From Phoebastria nigripes (Eukaryota; Chordata; Aves; Procellariiformes; Diomedeidae), in contig JAYKAV010001000.1 in assembly GCA_035582835.1 (NCBI GenBank), positions 3,326,856-3,390,855 on the forward strand: DNA of 64,000 nt, read 5' to 3'. The notes beneath the pieces are model-generated. The model saw only the letters and a list, made by a program, of their open reading frames with translations, searched no databases and was not told the DNA's origin. Position numbers and translations under genes: made by a program. The stretch's first letter is position 1; every line of letters begins with the position of its first letter. Below are positions 32,001 through 44,962 of the stretch, in pieces.

Positions 32001-35000
32001 TTCAACCAGGTTGATCCCTGAAGCTTTCTGCAAGCATTATATTGAAGACATCTGTGATACCCCACTCCCCCATGACTCCTAAAGCATGNCTATGCGCTGA
32101 CAAGGTAATTTAGGTGAACAGAATATATACCAGAATGATTGGTAACTGGTATTATGGAAATAACAGACCCAGCTGAATTAAGGTTCTGCTATGCCATGTG
32201 ACCTGCAAATTCAGAGTAAAAGATAGGCCATGTCATGAAGACTCTGCATTCTGAATTGAAAATTTAAATAACTGGGAAGGTGATGCAGGCATATGAAGAG
32301 CTTGATGGCTTTTTTTTTTTTCATGTAAGGTTTGGGGTTTTTTCCTCTAACTTTCTAGTTATCTTGTAGTTTTGATTGTTGTTTTTTATCAGTTTCTTGT
32401 TGTTTTAGCAATCCACATAAGCTATTGCTTTGGTGTAAGCCTACGATGTTTTGTATTTGATTCTAATGCATTGACGAGTGATTGGGGGGGGGAAGAAACC
32501 AAACCAGTAATGGAAAGCCAGAATTTTGAGCTTGAAAAACCTATGACCAACTCTTAATTTATAAGGACAATTTTTAATGTGACTTTTTCGTATGTCTGCT
32601 CAAGTCCATTTTTATTTTGGCTTTAGTCATCTTGCTGCATCTTAAATAGTGAGGTATATCATAATGTTTTGGTGAAAAAAAAATTATGTAGATATTTATG
32701 GTTTATTTATAAATAAGCTAGTAGGTGGTTGGATAGACCAATTTTTCCATTGTGTTGGTTTAATTCCCCATGAGAACTCTGTTTCAGAGTAGAATTAATT
32801 TAAAAGTAAAAATCACTACTGAAAATCTTGCTATGATTCTCATTGGTATCTTCAGTTGCCTAAATACCATTTGAGCTATTAGATGTAATATTTCTCTCCA
32901 AGCTAGATATAATCTATCAGCCCTGATATAAATTAGTGTGCTTACTTGAATGAACTTTTGCCTGTGTATGTTTTTCCCAAAGACTTAACTAGACTACCAT
33001 CAAGGAGCCCTAAAACTGTTCCCGTATCAAAATGTGGTGTTGCATGAACTGCAATGATGAGTTACAGTTAAACTATTTACAAAAGCTCTTTGTAGGCAGA
33101 AATCCATTTAAAGGTGCTGCAGAACTATTTACAGGCTAATAAGAGGATTCTTCACCTGTAATCTCTAGAGAATTATTACTAAGAAGTACAGATTGTTACT
33201 TCCACTGATAGATAGAGAAATTAAAGTGCAAATAAGTCAAGGGTTTTGCAGAAAGAGGTCTGCTTAAGCAATTTGGAAAACCTGTAGTTTGAATAGTAAT
33301 AAAGAAAATAATAGGAAAAAATCTTGTAGAGAAAATACAGTTTGTACTGTTGAGGCTGTTACCTTCACAATATTTCCAAAATTTTGGAGAGAGAGGGAAA
33401 AAAAAAAAAAGTAAAATTTGCATCACTGTATATAACATATATATATTTCTATATATAGTTGTTGCCTGTTAATATATAGACACTTTTTAAGTGATGGTAA
33501 TACACCATACATTTTCTTTCCCTGTTGTGATTTGGTGTTCAATATAATAAACCTGTTTAATAATTTTAAGAAGGAACATTATGTGCATTTGAGGAAATCA
33601 AACCAGCTGAGCTCAATGTTCTTATCCTTCTCTTTTCTGCTTTTCAGTAGGGATGATAATCATCTAGCTGTCATTCAGGTTTGGTCGGGTTTTTTCCAGT
33701 TTGTTTTTTAAATCTAGAATAATTTTGTGGACAACGTGAAGATAAAAACAAATATTTCCTTACCTCCAACTCATCCAATTGTAATAGATAGTGCTCCAGG
33801 AGTTTCAGCTTCACTCTTTTTTAAACAGGGCAGTTTTTGTTCCAGAAGGTACTTGGGAGCTTTACAGGGCACTTAGGGGTCTAAAGATACAGATAGGAGC
33901 TCTACAGAATTTTCAGAAGTGTATAAATACCTCTGAAAGACCACAGTGCTTCAAGTACTTTAGAAAGTGTGGCTTTAGCACCTAAGCACTTACATTTTTG
34001 AAAGGCCCGTCTTTTGCATTCATATAGTATCACCAAAATGTGACTACCTCAGGAAAGGAAGATAAGATGTGGATTTACAGTGGGAGGTAAATGTACTTTA
34101 GGTCCCATGCCATTAGCACCATCTGGAGCAGTATGTCATATGCCACAGGAATGCACAACTGCAGCCACGTGGCTGTGCAGCGTTTCAATGTAAACTGCCC
34201 CAAATGTGGCTACAGGTTGTTGCAAGATCCACTGTACTCCTGAGAGCGGCGGAAAAATAGGACTGATTTCACAGTAATGAAACCGTGGACTTGCTAAACT
34301 TACTGGATATAGTTCCAGTTCTGATCATTATTAAATTTGCTGTCATGAAGATGGAAGGGATCTAAGAAGAGAGACTCAAAGCTGGAGGCGTAAATGTGAA
34401 GCAGGTTGTACTATAGCAGCTGCACAGGAACAAGCAGTCTGAATTTTGAAGCATGTGGGGAATGCTGCGCTGGTTTCATTGCAATTGTTGGTGCAGGCCA
34501 AGATTGGTTTTAGAGGGTTCATCATGTGTTTGGTGCTTAATTAAATGAGCCTATAAGAAAGTTATGAGTCCCAAGATACTGAGCATCAGGCTCAGTTGTC
34601 ACTTGCTGGCATTAAAGGTAGTGAGTTCAGTATCTTGTTGCGGAGACCAACATTGAAATGCTTTCATAGAAGCTTCAGTGTACTTCAGAGTGTCTGTTTT
34701 TGTCTAAACCTGGCACAGGATGATACTTTTTCCAAAGCTGAAAGAGCATTTCCAGTGTGAAGTATGCCATAGAGCCATTCTGAATGTCTTTGGCACATTA
34801 AATGTACTGATGCTTTGACCTTAGGTTAATATGAAATTGGAGCCCTCTTGGCCTGAAAGAGCTTCTTGACAAACTCGCCATCTCCCTCATGAGCTTTTGT
34901 TTTGCTGATGGTTTCTAGGCCCTTAGTTCATCCTCTACCTTAACTCCTTTTGTGACTGCTGTTCAATACAAAAGTAAGCATAAATGTTTACTTGAAACTT

Positions 35001-35694
35001 TAGTACACAAGTGTGTGTGTGTTTGTTGTTGTTTTAAATAAGCTGTTGTGATTTTAAAATACAAAACTAGCAAGCAACAGAATGCTTGCATAAAAGTGAA
35101 GTAAGAACCATGGTGATTTGGTGTGACTGACAATGTTGTTAATCTGCCTACCCTGGCAGTTGGGAAGTAAGCTTCTTACAAGTGTTTGTCTCATTAGAAA
35201 TTCCCCTCTGCTTACCCAGTGATAAAGAGATGATGGTCCGTTTAACCATAAAGGCTTCTCTACCAGCTGCCTCAGTATTTATTAGCACAGTTTCTATTAC
35301 ACAAAAATAATTTATAGTACAGTGGCATATCTGATTACAGAAGTGTTTTGTGATATTTTCTGTTTCTTGTGAATTGTTTAATATGAAGCAACCATGCAGA
35401 AATGCTTGGATGTGTGAAGTTAGTGAGGCATTTAATTAAGTTGCAAGAGCCAAGGCACTTGCAAATGGAATATTGAACATACCACTTATTTCATTTGTGA
35501 AACAAAATTGGTTGTGGAATTAAAGAAGAAAAGACTTGCAGACAAGCATGTCCTTCTAAATTCTAGAGATGTCATAACTGGTCTACAGTTTGGGTTTAAC
35601 TTGGAAGTGCCCTAATTTGGGTTTTTATGTTTTAACTAGTTTAATAAAGCAAATCCTTTTAGTATTTCCACCCTTGATTCTGCTTCCCGTGGAC
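29060..35694. other. Intergenic region, no gene recognised
   Basis: AT-rich non-coding sequence with A or T runs (31154-31170, 32312-32321, 33400-33411) and a TATA-rich stretch around 33430-33480. A short stretch at about 33200-33250 faintly resembles the 3' half of a MIR element. A degenerate ancient repeat may lie near 33840-34010. Confidence 0.45.
33838..34012. repeat. Possible degenerate ancient amniote repeat
   Basis: Phrases GGCACTTAGGGGTCTAAAG, TATAAATACCTCTGAAAGA and GCACCTAAGCACTTACATTT resemble a self-complementary motif family (GGCACCTA / TAGGTGCC with TTTGAAA) that I recall from bird, turtle and crocodile non-coding DNA. The family name is not certain and the match is weak. Confidence 0.3.
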
Positions 35695-35940
35695 NNNNNN
35701 NNNNNNNNNNNNNNNNNNNNNNNNNNNNNNNNNNNNNNNNNNNNNNNNNNNNNNNNNNNNNNNNNNNNNNNNNNNNNNNNNNNNNNNNNNNNNNNNNNNN
35801 NNNNNNNNNNNNNNNNNNNNNNNNNNNNNNNNNNNNNNNNNNNNNNNNNNNNNNNNNNNNNNNNNNNNNNNNNNNNNNNNNNNNNNNNNNNNNNNNNNNN
35901 NNNNNNNNNNNNNNNNNNNNNNNNNNNNNNNNNNNNNNNN
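35695..35940. other. Assembly gap
   Basis: 246 consecutive N. Any open frame crossing it is meaningless. Confidence 0.99.
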
Positions 35941-37350
35941 CTATGGCCTATAAAGGTGCCATGTGTAGGTTTTGCGTTCACACAAACTGGGTTAATCTGG
36001 GACTGTCACAAAGGGCGTACGGTCTTGGAAGGAGCATATGGTCTGGAAGAGGGTGTTCATTATAGTGCTGCAGAACCTTCCCAGCTAGTTTATCTATGGG
36101 GTAAACTTAAGAGTTCATTGGGGAAGACTGTGTGTCTANCTGGGGAGTCAATATAAGGTTTTATTATTTGAGCCAGGATGCTCAACTCCCATTGTAATCT
36201 ATTCACTGGAATTGTTTTCTCTCAAAAACATAGGTCAGAAATTAAAGAAAAACCTTGGCCACAAAGGCAGTCTTTGGAAATAATCCACATGACAGTGAAA
36301 TTGCTATTTGGGAAGCTCATAGCCTTGTGAGTTTTATTAACTATGTCTATTAAATATTCTGAAATTTGACTTTAATATCATAGAACAGCTGCCCAGTCTT
36401 GTAGCTCTTATTCAGCTGACCTTAATAGAACTACATACTTGTTTGGGTTTTTTTAAGTTTGGAAAAAATTGTCTCAATGACTGAACTTTTTCCAGTAAAT
36501 GTATTATTGGAGAGGCTGATGATGTTTGTGATGATTCTGTACACTGGTTCTATTTGGCCCACTGTTTGTCTACTCAACAGCAAACATAAGGTCTTGAATT
36601 AGAAAATAAAAAATAACAGAATTTCATTTATAGAATCAAGGCATCCACCTAAAGATCCACGGTTGTTCACTGCTTATAAAGTTCTAAGCATTAAAAAAAA
36701 AAAATTACTCTCTTTTTTTTTCCCCCCAGCCTATAGTAACTTACTTCTGCTTAACTTCAAATACTTATGTAGAGTCCTTGAATATTCATGTATCTGAGTA
36801 AATAAAACACAGTGTAGCTTTAGGGATCCTTCTGTATTGGTAGATTTTACAACTGTATATATGCAAATTTGGATTCAAGATTCCCCATAAACACAGTAAC
36901 TGCAAAATCTTACTGTTATTGAAACAAAAATAAGGCTCCAAGCTTGTGTTTCAGACCCCAAGATGATTTTCCAGAACGTCCCTTTGAGGGGGATAGGAGA
37001 AAGAGAATTCCTCCTGTATAAATACAAGAATTTTGATATGGAAATTCTTGTTTCCATGAATATCACAATATCATGTCTACACAATTCCTCTTTTCAGACT
37101 AGCAAAGCCAGCATCTGGTATGCTTATTCCTCCTTTTTTTTTTTTATTTTTTTTAATGAAAGATTAATGCTTTTTTCATTTACTTTGGCTTTATCAGTAC
37201 TTGTGTTCCTTAGGTTCTCTGGAGTGAATGCTTTTGTGAAGTCTAAGCATGTGTGGTGACACATCCTAACTATATTTTATTCTCCCTGCTACTGAGTTTG
37301 GTTAACAATTAGTGCAAAATAGGGCCCAATTTTGCTTACTAAGTCAATAT
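35941..37350. other. Intergenic region, no gene recognised
   Basis: Non-coding sequence between the gap and the CR1 element, with T/C-rich runs near 36712-36727 and 37133-37154. N at 36139. No coding, RNA or mobile feature recognised. Confidence 0.5.
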
Positions 37351-38240
37351 AATCATAGGTTAATTTAGGTTGGAAAGGACCTCAGGACATCATCTAGTCC
37401 AACTTCTTACTGAATGCAGGGTCAGCTATGAGATCAGGCTGCTCAGGGCCTTGTCCTGTTGGGTCTTGAAAACCTCCAAGAACTGAGACTAGGCAACTTG
37501 TTCCACTGCTTGGCTGTCCTCATGCTCAAAAGATTATTCCCCCCCCGGTATCCATCTGACCCTCACAATTTGTCTTTTATCTCTCATCCTTTTACCATAC
37601 ATTACTGTGAGAAGCCTGCTTCTGTCTCCTTGATAACCTCTTTGTAAGTACTGGGGAACTGCTATCAGGTCCCCCCCAAAACCTTCCCTTCTCCAGGCTG
37701 TATCCAGCACTCTTTCCTCTGCCTCTCCTCACAGGATAAGTGCTCCAGGCCCTGGCTGAATTGGTGGTCCTCTGTTGAACTCTCTCTCCAGTTTATCAAT
37801 GTCTTGCTTGATTGAGGAACCCAAAATGGGTCACAGTATTTTGGATGCAGCCTAATGAGTGCCAAGTACAGGGGGACAATCACTTCCTTCAATCTATGGG
37901 CCATGTTCCTGTTAATACAGCTCAGGATGCTATTGGCCATCTTGGCTGCTAGAGCACACTGTGGGCTTATGTTCTGCTTGCTGTTGACTGGGATCCCTAG
38001 CTCCTTTTCAGCACAGCTGCTCACAGCCAGACAGTCCTCAGCTTGTATTCTTGCACAGGATTGTTCCATCCTAAATGTAGGACCCTGCACTTGTCCTTGC
38101 TGAATTTCAGAAGGTTCCTGCTGACCCAAGCCTCCAGCCTGTCTAAGTCCCCCTGGATGGGAGTCTTGCCCTCAAGCCTGTTGACTGGTTTCCCCCCCAA
38201 TTTAGAGACACCAACCAAGCTGCAAATGTGGTGGGGGTTC
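37351..38240 (-). mobile_element. 5'-truncated CR1 LINE, minus strand
   Basis: On the + strand the left end has AATCATAGG and GGTTGGAAAGGACCTC with ATCTAGTCCAACTTC, the reverse complement of the CR1 3' terminus. Translation of the minus strand gives broken pieces of the C-terminal part of the CR1 reverse transcriptase: KLGGKPVNRLEGKTPIQGD, LDRLEAWVSRNLLKFSKDKC, RVLHLGWNNPVQEYKLRTVW, then QCALAAKMANSILSC and VIVPLYLALIRLHPKYCDPF. Frameshifts and small deletions separate the pieces. Most of ORF2 and all of ORF1 are missing, as is usual for CR1. Confidence 0.93.
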
Positions 38241-38242
38241 AA
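37665..38242 (-). pseudogene. Broken CR1 reverse transcriptase C-terminus
   Basis: Remnant coding part of the CR1 element, carried by two overlapping minus-strand frames (37665-38129 and 38021-38242) that must be joined by a frameshift. It lacks the catalytic FADD-type box and the endonuclease, so it cannot be active. It comprises only the thumb/C-terminal region of the enzyme. Confidence 0.85.
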
Positions 38243-40885
38243 CTTGAAATTTTTGAAGCTGAGCTTACAATGAAGTTGAAAATACTGAAGAGTTTTCTCA
38301 TTATGATTTTAGTCTATGGAACTCTTCAAGGAATAGTTTGCTCTTCTTGTGGAGCAAAACTTAGGTTGAGAAGCATGACATGTTNCTGTCCAGAAACAAT
38401 TAAAACACAGCTCTTTTATTAGTAGGATCATCTTTGCATGTTGTTTTTATGTATGTACATTAGTCAGTAGACACAGTTGCAGACACAACAAATCTATCAT
38501 ATATTTTATGGAAATGAAATAATCTTCATCTGCAGCATTTCAATTTGATTTGGCATTTTCAGAACGTTCAGGACATGTAAATGGGGAGATCACACACACA
38601 GAAAACCTGCGTGTCAATGTAAAAGCCTCAACATTCCAGTCCTTTGGCAACAGAAAATCTTGCCAATGAAAACTAGCTAGATACCTAAGTAGAACAAATC
38701 AACAGGAAATAGCCCATGAAAAAGTTTCCAACAGAAAGCCATTGGGGTTTTTTAGCACAGTGAGTATAAATTTCACAGTTTATATGCTTGTTTAGTCATC
38801 AAGATAAATCTAAGGAAGGCAAGATCTGCTTAATGGTAACACAATTAGCAAATGGTATGGAATTGATCAATGTTCCATTTTGCTTTTAACTCTGACTTTT
38901 TGAGATGTTCTTTGCCTGCCTGGTATGCTGCATTTGTTAATTAACTCCATCTGCTGAAAGTATGGTCTGGCAGTTTAATAATGTAATGAGTTGTTTTATT
39001 AAAAAATTGTGCCTGAAAGTGCTACTGTTGGTCGTAACAAAGAGAATTTAAGGCAAATATATCTTGGAAATATCCTTATTTTGCTAGTGATGTCACTAAA
39101 TCTTAACCTATTCTAACTATAGCTCTCCACATCTGAGGTTTATAGGAAATGGTATGCCATGCATTTCACTATGCAAAATATTACGTTTAACAGAATAATC
39201 TTAATCACACTAGCCTTGGTCTGTAGATCATGTTACGAAATGTAAAGAAATCCACTGAAACCATGAAAGGGCTTGAATTTTGGAGCTTTGAAACTGCAAG
39301 TGAAAGAGGAAACTGCTTATAACTAACTTTACAACTTCTTGGTGAATTCGGTGTCAATAGAGACATTGGCATTCTATTTATTAGGCCATATTCAATATGT
39401 ATATTGAATATGTATATTCTTTACCACTAAATGCAGAAGATTTGCCCAACAGTGTCATGGGCATACTGTTACATTCTTAACGAATATGGGGAAGAAAAGG
39501 ATGTAATATTCATGTTCATTGGATCTATATGTTGTAAGTTGGTTTAGGGTATATATTGCTATTGTATGTATGAATATGTACTACCATTTGACACACATCC
39601 TGAGGCAAAATGATACATTGATATTACAGCTTAATTATTCTTATTGAATACCAAGCAAATTTCTGACTTACTTTTTAACTCTGGTTTCTTCATTATGTGT
39701 AGTTAATTGTAATTAAGTAATATCTTTTTAAATACTTAATGTTTGCTATTCAAGGAATTGCTGTGTCTGGTTCTCCAGAAGCCATTAGCATTCTGCCGTG
39801 TTCATAATTAGTTGGCATGCTGTTATGTAGTTAGTAAAAAATAGTTATATTGTACTTTCATAGAGTTTATAGCCAAACAACCAGTAGATTATATAGCCTG
39901 ACATGTAGATGACAGGCAATTGTAGTTCACCTAATAATTTGGATGGTTGCCCTAGGGTCTAGCTTTTTGCATTCTGGGAGATTAAATGCTGCAAGCACAG
40001 AATTAGGAGAGAGCATGCCATTAAGACCCATCTATTGATAAGTAAATGGCTAGGTGAGAGATTCTTCTGCCACCTACCCTTGATAAAAATATTTATCAGA
40101 AATAGTGGAACCTCACTGGTAGGAAATATTAACATAAACAGAAATGGATGTGAGACAATGTTAATCGGCAAAACTGCAAAGCTTTTTTTAACGTGTAAAT
40201 GCCTATGCTTAGTGACTGTCACCTATCAAAATCTTCCTTGACAAAGTTGAACTTTGTTAACCTCCCGTCCCCTGTGTCACTGCTAGAGCCTCTGTGCTTT
40301 AAGCTTTCCAAAATATTTTCATTCTTGAAGTATGGATATCAGAATTGAAGAGAAGCTGTCTTTCCAAAGATGTGCACAGATGTGAAATATTACATTTCTA
40401 CTTGATGTTCTTGTTTACAAATATGCAAAAATCTATTGTAAAGAACTACTGAAGTAATAAGATGATTAATATAGGTATTGCTGATGCTTTTTGCTATAAG
40501 GTTGCACAAAGAGCTGAATTGTTAGTTACAATGATCCTCAGGTCTTCCTGTGAATTGCTGCTTTTCAGGATGGCTTCCATCTCAAACATACGTTTTTGTG
40601 TCCTTTCTTCTTCCTTCCTAGATATATTGTAATATGATCAATTATATTAATATTCAGTATGACCATCAAAGCATGTGTTTAACATCATTAATGTAACTTG
40701 CCATCCTATAAAGATTTTGGCAGTAAAGATTTTGCACAACTGTCTAGATTGCCTATACAAGTATAAATGGCATGATCCAAGAATAGATCATCTGGTCCTG
40801 CAAATGTTGATAGTTATGTTTAGAGATCTATTGTCAGCCTGCTTTTAGTCCTTTTANTATTGTTCCTGTTCCAAATAGAATATTT

Positions 40886-40945
40886 TTTTATATATATATA
40901 TATAAAAAATATATACATATCTCATGCATATATATCATATAAATA
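40886..40945. repeat. AT dinucleotide-rich tract
   Basis: Imperfect TA repeats: T7 followed by (AT)n, an A6 interruption and further ATATA units. Confidence 0.85.
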
Positions 40946-41926
40946 AATATTTGTATATGGTAATAAATGCAATGCTCTAGTACATGCAGGGTAAAATACA
41001 GTTGCCTTACCTGCTGATCTTTTCCCCTATAAATTACACAGACTTATTTGTCAAGGTCTACTCTGTATGCAGCTGGATGGATAACTGACACTGTTGGAGT
41101 TTTGTGAAGACTAGCAACCCTTGCGACAAAATAAGTAGTAGTTGGTGAGAAGCACGTGGGATGCCCTCCCTCACAAATTCTTCCTCTTGCCTACTCTTAG
41201 GTTATAGATTAATCATAGTTATAAGCTCCTAATTCAAACTGCTCCTTAATCGCTGCCAGAGAACACTTCATTACCAACATACTTAAGTTTAAATAATTAT
41301 ATTTGCACTCATTCAATAAAATATATTTAATAATAAAATAACTAAATCTTGGGAAGTTGACCTGGATTATAACCATTAAGCAAATCCTGTCTGTAAGTAG
41401 ATGCATCTGTAACTTCTTTTGTTTCACTGAAAGTGCCTAGATGGAAACTAAACTCGGCCTATGTAATTGAGTTTGTGGAGACAATTAGGTTGAGAATTAT
41501 ATTGCAGATTAAAAATAAGGTCCACAGGTTGCTTATTTATGACATAGCCTGACTGTACTGTATCTGTAGATAGCTGCCCTAATGTCTTTTTGTTTTCTGG
41601 GAATATAATACTTTTTATCAAAAACATGAGGTATTTATATGTTATGGTATGATATAATCTCTGTTGACTTCTTTCAAATTATGCAAAGAATACATTTGGA
41701 TATCCTTTGCTTCAGAAGATGCATGTCTCTTCTTAAAGTATAATACATGTTATTAGCTACCACAATGGATCATAAGTAAGCAACTTACCCAGACCACTAC
41801 AGTTCATTGAAAATTCTGGCTATAATGATATTTTTGGTAACTGAATATTCAGATTTACATCTAATGGAATTTTCAGAACTATCTGACTCCTTCCCATTGA
41901 TTTAAAGGGAAAAGAAGTGTTTTTGG

Positions 41927-42121
41927 AACGCTACCCTTCTGCCAAAAGTTTTGTTGGTTTTTTGGTTGTTGGTTTTTTTTTTTGGGTTCTTGTGTGTTTT
42001 TTTTGTTTGGTTGGTTTTTTTAANAACGCTACCCTTCTGCCAAAAGTTTTGTTGGTTTGGGGGTGTTTGGAGTTTTTTGTGGTGGTGTTGTGTGTTTTTT
42101 TTGTTTGGTTGGTTTTTTTAA
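41927..42121. repeat. 98-bp tandem duplication next to an N
   Basis: AACGCTACCCTTCTGCCAAA followed by AGTTTTGTTGG occurs at 41927 and again at 42025. Each copy ends in a TTTGTTTGGTTGG and T-rich tail. The single N at 42024 lies exactly between the copies. The middle parts differ in their T/G-rich low-complexity sequence. It may be a true tandem duplication or an assembly join error. Confidence 0.85.
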
Positions 42122-44864
42122 TTGAAAACAGTTCAGGTTTATATATTATGAACACATTTTACTTTGGTTACTCAAAGTGTCTCCATAATGTCAAGGCAAT
42201 ATTTATTTGGCTCAACAGAGTTAAAAGGGATTGCACAACTTGACTAATTTACTGACCGAAGTTTTAACGGATGCTTAGCTAAGGGTGTGTTGTTTGGCAT
42301 AGAGTCAAACACAGTAACTAATTAGAAAACAATGTGAGGGCTAAGGTGATGGCTGAAAAGGCCTTCCTTTGCTAAGCTCTGTTCAATCAATCATGCATTA
42401 CTTAATTTCGTCAGTGTTTAAAGTGACTTTTAGGATGCTACAGGAACATGTATGGTCAAAATGGTCTTTCAAGGGGATTTTAACATCTCAAAGCAAAGCA
42501 GTTGGATTTTTAAGCAATTGGGAAGAAATGGGAGTAAAGTAGTCATCTTAATAAAGCAGCAAAGCAAAGGGAATCCTCTGTATGCCCATGGTAAGATAAT
42601 CAGGCTCTGATTAATGATTATTAATTTAATAGGAAAATTAATTGTGAAGGGGGAAAAGTTACCTACTCAGAGCTGGTTTGCATGTAGATGCGGTCATTGC
42701 TGTCAGTAATGACATTTGATAGTTCTTGAGCTAGCTTGTGCCTTGTGTATCATGTGGAATAATGCTCCTGTTATGTATCTCATATTATAATTTTCATCTT
42801 TGTATTTGGTTATCTAGTTGTTTATAATAAAGTCCACCTTGAGCCATGGCCAGGACAATTGAATATATCTTAGAGGTAGCTAGGATATGTTGCTCAATCA
42901 CTTGTGTTGTGCAATCTGATTCAAGGGAGAGAGGGGGAATTGTGCTGACTGTGAACTTAATCAGTTTTTGTGTTATGAATCATATCTAAGGAATCCTAGA
43001 AACTGGAAACTCAAAAGGCCTTTCTTCGAGTGCTTCCTGTTAGTGCACAGATCTTTAATTGCTCGGTTCTATATTACAAACTGCAACATTGCTTTGCTTT
43101 TTACAGTTAACTGCTTATAGAGACTAAGAAATATTGGGCTAGATTTTTAGCATGGTGGCTAATATTTCAAGTCAAATGTGACACATAATGGTGTAAGAAT
43201 GGTGAGTAAATTTTTCTTTTGGGTGACTGTGCAGCTGCTCTCTTCAAACATGGGTATTATTTTTGCTATACTTCAGTCTCTTTGTAAATCTATGAAGGAA
43301 ATGCAACTCGGGTCTTTCATGTCTTTCAGGTCTGCTGAATGCTTTGCAGGAAAGTGATTGACGAAACAATATATTTTATTCATAACAAGAATTTTTTCCA
43401 GGAGATACTGTTTGAAAAACTGCTGCTGTAGGGAAACTGATGTAAATTTACATGCTGTTCTACAAAAATTCTTTACCCTAACGGGTAATCAACAAATGTG
43501 GTATTTAGAAAAATGTAATGCCAGCCATAAGAATTCTGTTTTTAAAATTAAGGGTAAAACAAAATTATGTGCAAAACTAAATCTAAACAAACTTTACCGT
43601 CTGTTCCAACATTTGGCATTCTTAATTCCAGCCTGGTGTCTGAGTGAAACCTTTATTCATCCTTTCCAAGCTGAATGAGACTGGAAGGACAAGGGAAGAA
43701 GAAATAAGGAGCAGGGGGAAGTGCTTATAAGCTACAATATTCATATGAGTCCTTCATGTGGTTTTGACTATGGAAAATGTCATCCCTTGAACAGACTTAC
43801 CCAATGGGCTATCAAGACTCAGATAGACTTTGTATCTTGCTTTTCTGCTTTTGCCTTTTACTGTAATGGAAAAACAACAGTGAGGCATCCTGCATGTTAA
43901 ATCAGTTCATAGACCAGTAAAGATGAGAACAATATGCATGCAGAAGGCTTTAGTAATGCAGTACTAACAACAGAGGAAGAAAAATATTAATACGGATTAA
44001 GACTCAGTACAGATGTACATGGGAAATGAAAGTTGTGCTGTTGTTTTTTCAGCTATATTCCTCTCTAACCTTTTTACCTGTACAAACCTGGCAAAATGGT
44101 TTGGCATGCCCTGTAACAGGACTAAGAGCTACAATCTAGAAAGAATAGTACAGCAAAAACATGGTAACTGAATGGTTAAGGTGTCTCTTGATCCGTAGTG
44201 AAGCATGACATTTTTTTTAATGTCTATATAAATCAGCCCTATGTTTTTTTGTAGTGGTTTCAGTTGTTAAGGATGAGATCAGTAGGTCTTGTCCCACACT
44301 TGAGGAATTTAAATATTGGTTGAAATATTTGGTTTTCTTTAGTGCATTCCGTTGCAGAGCATCTTGTTTTGCTTTTGCCTCTCCCACTTCCTTTCAGAAT
44401 TGTACCAGCAGCCTACAAGCTTGTTCAGCATTTCAAAGAGGCAATATGATTCCCAGATCAGAATGGTGTCAACAGGAGACAGTCTGCCTAGTGTCATTTT
44501 TTTGTAAGTTGTTTCTTTGTTTACAGTGTGAAATGAGAAGGGGGGAAAAATCAAATTGCGCACAACTGGCTCCAGTAAATACCAAGTGACAGTAAATGCC
44601 TTGTTTATTGCCTGGGGAAGGCTGGTAACTTGCTGAATTTCCATCGAGGCTCCTTCGTAAAGGAGCAGGGCTCAGATCTCCCTTGGAGCTGGTTATGCAA
44701 TTGATGGGGCAGGGTTTTGGCTTCTGGAGCAGCAAGCTTGCATAACATGGCTTATAATCCAGCACTCCCTTCCCAGCCTGAAAGGACCTTTTTCATAAGG
44801 CATTTTCTATAACAAAAACTGCTTCCAGATTTCTACACAATTACTGAAATAATGGTACCCTAAC

Positions 44865-44868
<4 letters not shown>

Positions 44869-44903
<35 letters not shown>

Positions 44904-44962
44904 TTTAAAAAAATTTTTTTCCCTCTTTTTTTTTTTTATAGGGCCCTTTTTTTTTTTTTTTT
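44869..44962. repeat. A32 run followed by T-rich runs
   Basis: A run of 32 A (44869-44900) is followed by AAAAAAATTTTTTT and two long T runs (about 44927-44937 and 44948-44962). The A and T blocks are complementary and could pair, but simple slippage of homopolymers is enough to explain them. Confidence 0.85.

Larger units (their letters stand above)
38241..44868. other. Intergenic region, no gene recognised
   Basis: AT-rich non-coding DNA. It includes an (AT)n tract near 40886-40945, a 98-bp tandem duplication near 42 kb, and a repeat-free stretch near 42340-42790 rich in homeodomain-like TAAT/ATTA and CAAAG motifs. N at 38385, 40857 and 42024. Confidence 0.5.

Noticed and set aside
35590..36156. 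188-codon open frame across the assembly gap
   Set aside because: Most of it is N; the ends have no coding character.
41917..42243. 108-codon open frame near 42 kb
   Set aside because: Phe/Val/Leu/Gly-rich translation of T/G low-complexity DNA within the tandem duplication.
44869..44962. A32 and T runs as a functional hairpin
   Set aside because: Homopolymer slippage explains the complementarity, and no loop or flanking pairing is evident.
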